Source: an uncultured Asticcacaulis sp. (GTDB taxonomy: Bacteria; Pseudomonadota; Alphaproteobacteria; Caulobacterales; Caulobacteraceae). Taken from it: 7,128 nucleotides of DNA. Within the stretch, counting starts at the first letter, position 1. Every line of letters starts with the position of its first letter. The DNA is taken from contig CAMLLA010000219.1 in the NCBI GenBank assembly GCA_946480525.1, positions 1 through 7,128 on the forward strand, read 5' to 3'. Positions 1-5,499 of this stretch are shown here, piece by piece. The notes under the pieces were generated by a model. It had not been told where the DNA came from and searched no databases. It was given only the letters and a program-made list of their open reading frames with translations. The translations under genes and the position numbers were made by a program.

Positions 1-1001
1 ACAATGGCGAGATGCGTCAGGAAGAGGCGGGCGCCTGGCTGGAAGACGCGATCCGCGCCGACCTGGCCGAAGCCGTCCGGTCCGGTGCGCATGCCGACAT
101 CGCCCTGCCGGAACTGGGCATCGACAATGAGGCACGCGACACCCTGAGCACCTTCAGCCTGTTGTGGAACGGAGTCCAGCCGCCGGTCTATCCATCGGCG
201 CGGGAATTCCTGACGGATGAAAGCACCCCGGGCGGCGTCCATGTCGAAGGCGGCATGTGCGCCCTGACGTCGGCCATGCTGGCGGAGGCCGGCGCCGATC
301 GCATCCATCTGCGGACCTCGGTCTGCCGTATCACCGAGACGTCCGATGGCGCCAGCATCCAGTCCATGGATGGCTCGGTATGGACAGCGCGACGGGTTAT
401 TTTCACCGCCTCCCTGGGCGTTTTGCAGGGACGGCTGGTGACGTTCGCGCCGGACTTGTCGAGCGGCTTTCACGAGCAGTTGGCCGGTTTGGTCATGGGC
501 CACGTCAACAAGATCATTATCGAGGTCGATCCCGACTTCATGGCGGTCAGCGGCGTGCCGGTCGACATGGCGCTGGAACTGCTCGAAGGCCCGGTTCCGT
601 ACTTCTGCCATGTGCATAGCGGTGGCCAGCCGGTCATCCAGATCTACGCCGGAGGACGCGAAGCCGAAGCCATCGAAGCGCTGGCGCCCGATCAGGCCCT
701 GGCCTATGCCAGGGATATACTGGCGCCCGTCGAGGCGCTGAAAGGGTTCGACGCCCACGTTGTCTCGCCGCCCATCGTGACGCGCTGGGTGGCCAACCCC
801 TATACACGCGGCGCCTATTCGTGCTGCCTGCCGGGGGCGCGGCGGTCGGGTCCGGTGACCGAAGGACTGGTGACCTTTTGTGGCGAAGCCTTTGACGACC
901 GTTTCCCGGCTTCGGTGGCCGGTGCGTGGCGCTCAGGCAAGGCGGCGGCGGAAATCGTCATCGGCGAACTGGCGAAAGCGCCGATGGCGGAGACGGCCTA
1001 A
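1..1001 (+). CDS. FAD-dependent amine oxidase (flavin monoamine/polyamine oxidase family), 3' part
   Basis: The reading frame is open to the left edge (Asn-Gly-Glu precedes the first Met at 12) and the N-terminal Rossmann FAD-binding motif is absent, so the gene begins upstream. About 332 residues are visible. Counting from the Met at 12, residues 76-145 follow the family pattern: 'VEGGMCALTSAML', then a V-x2-I strand and 'VIFTASLGVLQG'. 'GHVNKIIIEVDPDF' (163-176) matches the segment holding the conserved Lys near the flavin N5 in MAO/LSD1-type enzymes, here Lys167. The C-terminal FAD-contact region is clear: 'RWVANPYTRGAYS' (258-270), 'FCGEAFDDRFPASVAGAW' (289-306) and a following 'SGKAAA'. 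Such enzymes oxidise primary or secondary amines, giving an imine/aldehyde and hydrogen peroxide; the substrate cannot be read from the sequence. Its TAA overlaps the stop of the convergent gene. The family call is firm; the substrate is unknown. Confidence 0.88.
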   Translation, partial: NGEMRQEEAGAWLEDAIRADLAEAVRSGAHADIALPELGIDNEARDTLSTFSLLWNGVQPPVYPSAREFLTDESTPGGVHVEGGMCALTSAMLAEAGADRIHLRTSVCRITETSDGASIQSMDGSVWTARRVIFTASLGVLQGRLVTFAPDLSSGFHEQLAGLVMGHVNKIIIEVDPDFMAVSGVPVDMALELLEGPVPYFCHVHSGGQPVIQIYAGGREAEAIEALAPDQALAYARDILAPVEALKGFDAHVVSPPIVTRWVANPYTRGAYSCCLPGARRSGPVTEGLVTFCGEAFDDRFPASVAGAWRSGKAAAEIVIGELAKAPMAETA

Positions 1002-1420
1002 CCCTTCAGACTGTTTAGTATGGCTGCGATGGCGATCTCGGCGATCTCGAGATCTTCTTCGCCCTTCAGTCCGCTGATGGCCACGCTGCCCACGCACTGA
1101 CCATCGACGATCACCGGGGCGCCGCCGTCCCAGCCGACGTAGCGCGGCGAGCCGTGATAGCTCATCAACGCGTTGTCGGCGAATGTGTCGCGCCCGGTAT
1201 CACCGGATTTTCTGCGGACGCGCGGGGTGGTGAAAACCTTGTCCGCGGCAATGACGGCGGATGGCAGGGACGCGCCATTCATGCGCCACAGGGCGATAAG
1301 TTCGCCATGCCGGTCACCGACGGCGACGGAGCCGGTCTTGCCGCGGCGGCGCAGTTCGGCCACGGCGGTGTCGATGGCGATCCTGGCTTCTTCTTCACCG
1401 AGTTCGATATAGGTCTGCAT
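998..1420 (-). CDS. GlcG/HbpS-type (DUF336) small protein
   Basis: This is a 140-residue cytosolic-looking protein with no signal peptide or membrane segment. Family marks are 'GELIALWRMNGA' (39-50), 'SAVIAADKVFTT' (54-65) and 'GGAPVIVDGQCVGSVAISG' (99-117), followed by an acidic 'EEDLEIAEIAI' helix; together these give the alpha-beta-alpha HbpS/GlcG fold. Members have been linked to haem binding (HbpS), the glycolate operon (GlcG) and cofactor or oxidative-stress roles, but most are uncharacterised, so I give no reaction. An in-frame ATG at 1468 would add 16 residues. I chose the ATG at 1420 because AAGGAG (1428-1433) lies 7 nt upstream and the family usually begins near 'TYIELGEEEA'. It is the last gene of the - strand group, 59 nt after the pyrophosphatase. 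Its TAG (1000-998) overlaps the stop of the amine oxidase gene. The family assignment is solid and the function open. Confidence 0.88.
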   Translation of the reverse strand: MQTYIELGEEEARIAIDTAVAELRRRGKTGSVAVGDRHGELIALWRMNGASLPSAVIAADKVFTTPRVRRKSGDTGRDTFADNALMSYHGSPRYVGWDGGAPVIVDGQCVGSVAISGLKGEEDLEIAEIAIAAILNSLKG

Positions 1421-1429
1421 GGCGTGTCT

Positions 1430-1448
1430 CCTTACGGCTGGCGTAAGG
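1430..1448 (-). promoter_or_regulatory. Inverted repeat covering the GlcG-like gene's Shine-Dalgarno
   Basis: On the - strand this reads CCTTACG, a 5-nt loop CCAGC, then CGTAAGG: two perfect 7-nt arms. The right arm contains four of the six bases of the AAGGAG ribosome binding site for the ATG at 1420. In RNA this hairpin would hide the site; in DNA the same repeat could be an operator. A possible -35 (TTGACG, 1468-1463) with a poor -10 (TACGCC, 1445-1440) lies on top of it. If that promoter were used, the transcript would begin inside the repeat and the RNA hairpin would not form. Confidence 0.4.
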
Positions 1449-1477
1449 TAGGCTGTCGACTCCGTCAAAGCGATAAG

Positions 1478-1498
1478 GGTCAGGCTTCGAGCCTGACC
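1478..1498 (-). terminator. Hairpin over the pyrophosphatase stop codon, possible weak terminator
   Basis: A 9-bp perfect stem with a 3-nt loop (GGTCAGGCT / CGA / AGCCTGACC on the - strand) spans the last codons and stop of the pyrophosphatase gene. The bases after it (CTTATCGCTTT) are only moderately U-rich, so it is not a textbook intrinsic terminator. It may lower read-through into the GlcG-like gene or protect the 3' end of the upstream message. Confidence 0.35.
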
Positions 1499-2010
1499 TC
1501 GTGCGCGCGGATCATGCGGATAGCGTCCTCCGGTCCGGCACGGCCTAGGTTCCTGAACGCGCGGCCTTCCATCAGGTTATAAGACAGGAAGAAGTGTTCG
1601 ATTTCCGCCAGCTTCTGCGACGGTAGGTCCTTGTAATGGCGCAGTTCGGGCGGATTGTGCGGCGTTTCGAGGACGCCCAGCAGCCGGTCATTGCGGAACG
1701 TCTTGCCGTCTTCGGTCTGTTCGGCCTGGAGCACGCCGATGACCCTCACCGGCACGACGGCGCCGATGTGCAGTGGCTCATCCATGATGACGAGGATGTC
1801 GAGCTCGTCGCCGTCCTCGCCGCGCGTCTGGGGAACAAAGCCAAAATTATAGGGAAAGTAGGCCCCCAGCGGCAAAAGCTTGCTCAGTCGGAACAGTCCG
1901 CTGTCGGGTTCGTGCGTGTATTTGCCGTTGCTGCCCTTGGGCGTGTCGATGACGGCGTTGACCAGGCCGGTCTTCGGATCGATGGCGTCCAGGGCGTGAT
2001 AAAAATCCAT
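1480..2010 (-). CDS. ppa: Inorganic pyrophosphatase, family I (soluble)
   Basis: This 176-residue protein hydrolyses pyrophosphate to two phosphates in the cytoplasm with Mg2+, pulling biosynthetic reactions forward. The family I signature is clear: 'EDGDELDILV' (65-74), with metal ligands Asp66, Asp68 and Asp71, preceded by 'GKYTHEPDSGLF' (29-40) and 'FPYNFGFVPQT' (52-62). The length is typical of bacterial family I enzymes. By hand alignment to the E. coli enzyme several active-site positions differ: Glu20 is Asp22, Arg43 is Lys44, Tyr51 and Tyr55 are Phe52 and Phe56, Asp102 is probably Asn107, Lys104 is Arg109, and Lys142 is Asn. From memory, the 'TEDGKT..NDRLL' and 'EIEHFF.SYN' pattern occurs in a known divergent branch of the family, so I still expect activity. 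The ATG lies 2 nt after the stop of the upstream small membrane protein gene with only a weak ribosome binding site, which suggests translational coupling. Confidence 0.9.
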   Translation of the reverse strand: MDFYHALDAIDPKTGLVNAVIDTPKGSNGKYTHEPDSGLFRLSKLLPLGAYFPYNFGFVPQTRGEDGDELDILVIMDEPLHIGAVVPVRVIGVLQAEQTEDGKTFRNDRLLGVLETPHNPPELRHYKDLPSQKLAEIEHFFLSYNLMEGRAFRNLGRAGPEDAIRMIRAHEVRLEA

Positions 2011-2012
2011 CG

Positions 2013-2255
2013 TCAGTGCTTGGTGCGGTAGACGATGCGCGCGGGCCGGTGGTAGGTCGCCCGCGTCATGGCGCTGCCGACGGCATATCCGATCAGCAGG
2101 GCCAGTGCGAAACTGGCGAGCGGCATGGTCTGGACGTTTTCCTGAAGCCGGTGCGCGGTGTCAACCAACTGGTCCTTGACCGAACCGTAGGGCGGAATCG
2201 GCTTGGCCGTGGTGCGCGGTTCCAGGTCGATGCGGTGCGGCGTCAGTACGTCCAT
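2013..2255 (-). CDS. Small single-helix membrane protein, unknown function
   Basis: This 80-residue protein has a polar, proline-rich start, a short amphipathic stretch 'SVKDQLVDTAHRLQENV' (25-41), one membrane helix at about 46-64 (core 'ASFALALLIGYAVGSAM') and a basic tail ending 'RIVYRTKH'. The helix-then-TM layout resembles the C-terminal part of ElaB/YqjD-type (DUF883) proteins, but the match is too weak for a name. The ATG at 2255 is supported by AAGGGAG (2262-2268) 6 nt upstream. The stop is separated from the pyrophosphatase ATG by only 2 nt, so the two are almost certainly co-transcribed. I see no strong -35/-10 pair upstream on this strand. The gene is convincing and the function unknown. 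Confidence 0.72.
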   Translation of the reverse strand: MDVLTPHRIDLEPRTTAKPIPPYGSVKDQLVDTAHRLQENVQTMPLASFALALLIGYAVGSAMTRATYHRPARIVYRTKH

Positions 2256-2377
2256 GAGCGGCTCCCTTCTGTCGGTTTTTCAAAAGATGACCGTAACCCA
2301 CGCTGTGTAAGGATGAAGCGGAGCGCTGATGAGTCCCCTGTAAAAAACCCATAAGGACAATGTGACGAAGCGTCCGC

Positions 2378-2406
2378 TTGACCCGCATGAGGGAAGCGCT
2401 TAGATG
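2378..2406 (+). promoter_or_regulatory. Candidate feoA promoter
   Basis: TTGACC (2378-2383), a 17-nt spacer and TAGATG (2401-2406) form a plausible sigma-70-type promoter on the + strand, about 70 nt before the feoA ATG. The -35 is good and the -10 is mediocre. The -10 lies inside the Fur-box match, the usual layout for Fur repression. GATAAT (2406-2411) is another possible -10 but lacks a well-spaced -35. Confidence 0.42.
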
Positions 2407-2418
2407 ATAATCATTCGC
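2400..2418 (+). promoter_or_regulatory. Fur box upstream of feoAB
   Basis: The 19-mer matches the classical Fur consensus GATAATGATAATCATTATC at 13 of 19 positions by hand alignment, including an unbroken TGATAATCATT. Its core ATGATAATCAT (2404-2414) is a perfect odd palindrome, and the following CGCAA is common in natural Fur sites. Its position at the candidate -10 and next to iron uptake genes supports repression by Fur when iron is plentiful. Confidence 0.75.
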
Positions 2419-2477
2419 AAGATTTTGCTGGTGGACACGATGTTCCGGCAGCGCGCCAGTCCGGACAGACCGTTTCA

Positions 2478-2729
2478 ATGACCCTGAGTGAATTGCCCGC
2501 CTTTACTGCCGCCACCGTCCTGGAGGTTCGCGACGTCTCTGAAGGTGATGCCATCGGCCGGCGGCTGCGCGAGCTGGGTTTCGTGCGTGGCGAGCCGGTG
2601 AAGGTGGTCGGCAAGGGATTTCTGGGCAGCGATCCGCTGCTGATCCAGATCGGCTTTACGCGCTTTGCGCTGCGTCGCGCCGAAGCGGCCAGGGTTCAGG
2701 TGGATATGGCTCAGGTGGAGCGCACCTGA
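2478..2729 (+). CDS. feoA: FeoA, ferrous iron transport accessory protein
   Basis: This 83-residue cytoplasmic protein has a single SH3-like FeoA domain. FeoA assists the FeoB ferrous iron channel at the inner membrane; how it does so is debated. Recognisable parts are 'GDAIGRRLRELGFVRGEPV' (23-41), the standard FeoA helix and turn, the strand 'VKVVGKGFLGSDPLLIQI' (41-58), and 'TRFALRRAEAARVQV' (61-75), matching the usual 'ALR..EA..I.V' ending. The ribosome binding site before the ATG is weak (GGACAG, 2464-2469). Its TGA shares one base with the feoB ATG (TGATG at 2727-2731), which implies translational coupling. The Fur box upstream suggests iron-dependent repression of the operon. Confidence 0.93.
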   Translation: MTLSELPAFTAATVLEVRDVSEGDAIGRRLRELGFVRGEPVKVVGKGFLGSDPLLIQIGFTRFALRRAEAARVQVDMAQVERT

Positions 2730-4561
2730 TGGACAGCCTGACGATTGCCCTTGTCGGCAACCCCAACTGCGGCAAGACCGCCTTGTTCAACCAGCTGACC
2801 GGTGCGCGCCAGAAGGTCGCCAACTATGCCGGCGTGACGGTCGAGCGCAAGGAGGGCAGCTTCACCGCGCCGTCGGGCCGCAAGGTCAAGGTTCTGGACC
2901 TGCCGGGCACCTACAGCCTCGACGCCATGGGCGCCGATGAGATCATCACGCGCGATGTCTGCCTCGGCAAGCGCGACGAGGAGATGCCGGACCTGATCGT
3001 CTGCGTCGCCGACGCCACCAATCTGCGCCTGCATCTGCGCTTCGTGCTGGAAGTCAAGGCGCTGGGCCGTCCGATGGTCGTCGCGCTCAACATGATGGAC
3101 GCGGCCGCCCAGCGCGGTATCGAGATCGATGTTGACGCCCTAACGCGCGAACTGGGGCTGACCATCATAGGAACGGTCGCGACGCGGATCAACGGCGCCG
3201 CTGACCTGGTTGCCTATCTCGACCGCAATGCCGCCGATCATGTCGCGCCCGAAACCGTGCCGGACGACCTGCATGCCGAGGTCCGGCGCCTGCTGGACAC
3301 CGCGGTGGTCATGCCGACGCGCACGTCGAAGATCGACGATGCGCTCGACCGCTTTTTCCTCAATCCGATCTTCGGATTGCCGCTGCTGGTGGTGCTGATG
3401 TTCGTCATCTTCCAGGCGGTGTTCGCCTGGGCCGCGCCGCTGCAGGAGGGGATCGAAGTGGGCTTCGGCTATCTGGCGGGCCAGGCCGGACGGCATATGC
3501 CCGAAGGCCTGCTCAGGAGCTTTGTCGTCGACGCCGTCATCAACGGCATGGGGGCGGTATTGGTCTTCCTGCCCCAGATACTCATCCTGTTCTTCTTCAT
3601 CCTGGTTCTCGAAGAGTCGGGCTACCTGCCGCGCGCCGCCTTCATGCTCGATAAGCTGATGTCGGGGGCGGGACTTACCGGCCGCTCCTTCATCCCGCTC
3701 CTGTCCAGCCATGCCTGCGCGATCCCGGGCATCATGGCGACGCGCAGCATTCCGGATGTGCGCGAGCGGATAACAACCATCATGATCGCGCCCCTGATGA
3801 CCTGCTCGGCGCGGCTGCCGGTCTACACCCTCCTGATCCCGGCCTTCATTCCGGAGCAGACGGTCGGTGGTTTCCTGAGCCTGAACGGCCTGATCCTGTT
3901 CGGTATGTATGTCATCGGCATAGTCAGTGGTCTTGCCGTGTCGTGGGTGATGACCCTGACCCGCCGCAAGATCGAGTACCCGCTGATGATGGAACTGCCG
4001 TCCTACCGTCTGCCTGGCGTGCGCAACCTGGCGCTCGGCCTTCTGGAACGGGCGCGCATCTTCATTCGCCGCATCACGGGCACCATCTTCGCCGCCAACA
4101 CGATACTGTGGGTGCTGACCACGTTTCCGGGCAAGCCGGAAGGCGCAACGGGGCCCGCCGTCGACTACTCATTCGCGGGCATCGTCGGTCACGCCATGCA
4201 GCCGCTGTTCGCGCCGATTGGCTTCAACTGGCAAATCTGCGTCGCCCTGATCCCGGGACTGACGGCGCGCGAAGTCGCGGTCTCGTCGCTGGCCACCGTC
4301 TATTCGGTCAGCGCGGCGGACGAAGGCGAAGCCGCGGCGCAACTTACGACCCTGATCAGCAGTCAGTGGACCATCGCCACCGGATTGTCGCTCATGGCGT
4401 GGTACGTCTTTGCACCGCAATGCCTGTCGACCCTGGCCGTCATTCGGCGCGAAACCAATTCATGGAAGATGGTCGGGCTGACGGCAGGCTACCTGTTCGT
4501 CCTGGCCTATCTCGCCTCTTTCGTCACCTATCAGGTCGCGAGGCAGATATGGCCTATCTAA
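2729..4561 (+). CDS. feoB: FeoB, ferrous iron transporter with N-terminal G domain
   Basis: This 610-residue inner-membrane protein imports Fe(II). G motifs are G1 'GNPNCGKT' (10-17), G2 Thr37 in 'YAGVTVE', G3 'DLPG' (57-60), G4 'NMMD' (121-124) and a G5-like 'ATRING' (151-156). The membrane part begins near 213 and carries two gate repeats: 'SSHACAIPGIMATRSI' (326-341) with Cys330, and 'MTCSARLPVYTLLIPAF' (357-373) with Cys359. 'IPGLTAREVAVSSL' (508-521) and 'FAPQCLSTLAVIRRE' (561-575) complete the family pattern. It is shorter than the E. coli protein (773 aa). Only about 45 residues separate the G domain from the first membrane helix, so the usual guanine-nucleotide dissociation inhibitor region appears much reduced. 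It overlaps feoA by 1 nt and the downstream cysteine-rich protein gene by 13 nt. Confidence 0.96.
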   Translation: MDSLTIALVGNPNCGKTALFNQLTGARQKVANYAGVTVERKEGSFTAPSGRKVKVLDLPGTYSLDAMGADEIITRDVCLGKRDEEMPDLIVCVADATNLRLHLRFVLEVKALGRPMVVALNMMDAAAQRGIEIDVDALTRELGLTIIGTVATRINGAADLVAYLDRNAADHVAPETVPDDLHAEVRRLLDTAVVMPTRTSKIDDALDRFFLNPIFGLPLLVVLMFVIFQAVFAWAAPLQEGIEVGFGYLAGQAGRHMPEGLLRSFVVDAVINGMGAVLVFLPQILILFFFILVLEESGYLPRAAFMLDKLMSGAGLTGRSFIPLLSSHACAIPGIMATRSIPDVRERITTIMIAPLMTCSARLPVYTLLIPAFIPEQTVGGFLSLNGLILFGMYVIGIVSGLAVSWVMTLTRRKIEYPLMMELPSYRLPGVRNLALGLLERARIFIRRITGTIFAANTILWVLTTFPGKPEGATGPAVDYSFAGIVGHAMQPLFAPIGFNWQICVALIPGLTAREVAVSSLATVYSVSAADEGEAAAQLTTLISSQWTIATGLSLMAWYVFAPQCLSTLAVIRRETNSWKMVGLTAGYLFVLAYLASFVTYQVARQIWPI

Positions 4562-4770
4562 TCCTGCAATATGGCGTACTGGCGTTCGCCTTCCTGTTCA
4601 GCCTGTGGCACGTGCTGAACAAGGTCAGCCCCAGATCCCTTCAGGCCCTGCGTACCCGGCTGACCGGGCGGGCTCCTCAGGAGGCGCCCAAGGGCTGTGG
4701 CACGGGCTGCGATACCTGCCGGATGTGCGCGACCATTTCCGCGCTTAACAAGGACGTGGTTAAACGCTGA
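4549..4770 (+). CDS. Small Feo-operon protein: one membrane helix plus four-cysteine tail
   Basis: This 73-residue protein has an N-terminal membrane helix ('YLILQYGVLAFAFLFSLWHVL', about 3-23), a basic linker (24-48) and a tail with C50-x3-C54-x2-C57-x2-C60, followed by 'ATISALNKDVVKR'. By the positive-inside rule the cysteines should face the cytoplasm. The ATG at 4549 has GAGG (4540-4543) just upstream and overlaps the feoB stop by 13 nt, so it is very likely translated with feoB. It sits where FeoC is found in enterobacteria but is not a winged helix. Small cysteine-tailed proteins do accompany feoB in other proteobacteria, and I believe a domain family of unknown function covers them, though I cannot confirm membership. 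Iron or iron-sulfur binding at the FeoB cytoplasmic face is inference. Its end overlaps the convergent SDR gene by 11 nt. Confidence 0.82.
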   Translation: MAYLILQYGVLAFAFLFSLWHVLNKVSPRSLQALRTRLTGRAPQEAPKGCGTGCDTCRMCATISALNKDVVKR

Positions 4771-5458
4771 GGGTATCGCGGACGTCGATGAGCTGCCCGT
4801 TTAGCCCGGAAGACTGATGGCTGGCCAGGAAGACGAAGCTTGACGCCACATCGTCCGCAGCCATCGTCACCGGCTGGGCTGAGGAGGGGGCTTCCTGGTT
4901 GGCGGCGCTTAAGGGGGGCAGGGGAACCGGCGCCACGGCATTGACCCGGACACCGTGCTTGACAGCGACCTGCGCCAGCGACCGCGTAAAGGCCGGCACC
5001 GTATCGTCAAACGCGGTGTTGATGATCGCGCCGCCGGCGTCCATAGTCCTCAGGGCGTTGCGCGTCAGGTAGAGGGTTGCGAATGCCAGGGGCGGAACAC
5101 CGCCGACCATCATGGCATCGCGACCGGGCGGGTTGTTGACCAGGATATCGAGGCCGTCGAAGGCTGTCAGAGCTTCATCCAGCGCACGATCGCAGACATC
5201 CAGCTCGCGCATGTCGCCGTTGATGGTCAGGCAAATACGGCCCAGGCTCTGGATCGAGGCGCGCAGGGTGTCTGGAACCGGGGTCGCCGACAAAAGGGCG
5301 ACGTGCGCCCCTTCACGTGCAAACCGCCGTGCGATGGCTTGTCCGAGCGGGCTTTCCACGCCGGTAATCAATGCGCGTTTACCCGTCAGGCGTTGCGTCA
5401 AAGGGGATTGTTCCAGGTCCGCTACAGCGGGCCTGACCTGCTTGGCCAGATTGTTCAC
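4760..5458 (-). CDS. SDR-fold protein lacking the catalytic tetrad (possible pseudo-enzyme)
   Basis: The protein has 232 residues from GTG at 5458, preceded by GGAGAG (5465-5470) at 6 nt; the frame continues to a TTG at 5515 without a better start. The Rossmann half is typical of short-chain dehydrogenases: 'LTGKRALITGVESPLGQAIA' (24-43, a T-G-x4-L-G glycine motif), 'AREGAHVALLSA' (47-58), 'NGDMRE' (80-85) and 'DGLDILVNNPPG' (101-112). The closing segment is also normal: 'FTRSLAQVAVKHGVRVNAVAP' (157-177) and 'FVFLASHQSSGLNGQLI' (208-224). The leading 'LEQSPLTQRLTGKRALITG' recalls the YghA/YhdF group. However, 'GAIINTAFDD' runs straight into 'VPAFTRSLA', so the Ser strand end and the YxxxK helix start (about 20 residues) are missing. 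The usual Asn helix after NNAG is also shortened. A redox role therefore looks unlikely; a binding or regulatory role is possible. Confidence 0.8.
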   Translation of the reverse strand: MNNLAKQVRPAVADLEQSPLTQRLTGKRALITGVESPLGQAIARRFAREGAHVALLSATPVPDTLRASIQSLGRICLTINGDMRELDVCDRALDEALTAFDGLDILVNNPPGRDAMMVGGVPPLAFATLYLTRNALRTMDAGGAIINTAFDDTVPAFTRSLAQVAVKHGVRVNAVAPVPLPPLSAANQEAPSSAQPVTMAADDVASSFVFLASHQSSGLNGQLIDVRDTLSV

Positions 5459-5499
5459 GAGACACTCTCCACGGGGCCGTCTTCCTGCGGCTTTTTCAT
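5455..5499 (-). CDS. Possible 14-codon leader ORF before the SDR-like gene
   Basis: ATG at 5499, preceded by GAGG 10 nt away, opens a frame encoding MKKPQEDGPVESVS. It ends at TGA (5457-5455), which overlaps the GTG start (5458-5456) as GTGA. The layout would couple translation of the leader to the SDR-like gene. It could instead be the original N-terminus cut off by a frameshift, or chance. Comparison with homologues is needed, so confidence is low. Confidence 0.25.
   Translation of the reverse strand: MKKPQEDGPVESVS

Noticed and set aside
1421..1468. Longer N-terminus for the GlcG-like gene starting at 1468
   Set aside because: The added 16 residues do not fit the family, and AAGGAG is well placed for the ATG at 1420 but lies inside the longer frame.
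2161..2478. 105-codon - strand frame across the feoA upstream region
   Set aside because: It covers the Fur box and promoter and overlaps the 80-aa gene in another frame. The translation has no motif.
3943..4548. In-frame upstream extension of the 73-aa cysteine protein (to a 275-codon frame)
   Set aside because: The first 200 codons are antiframe to feoB, arginine-rich and without features. The ATG at 4549 with its own GAGG site gives a sensible membrane helix as N-terminus.
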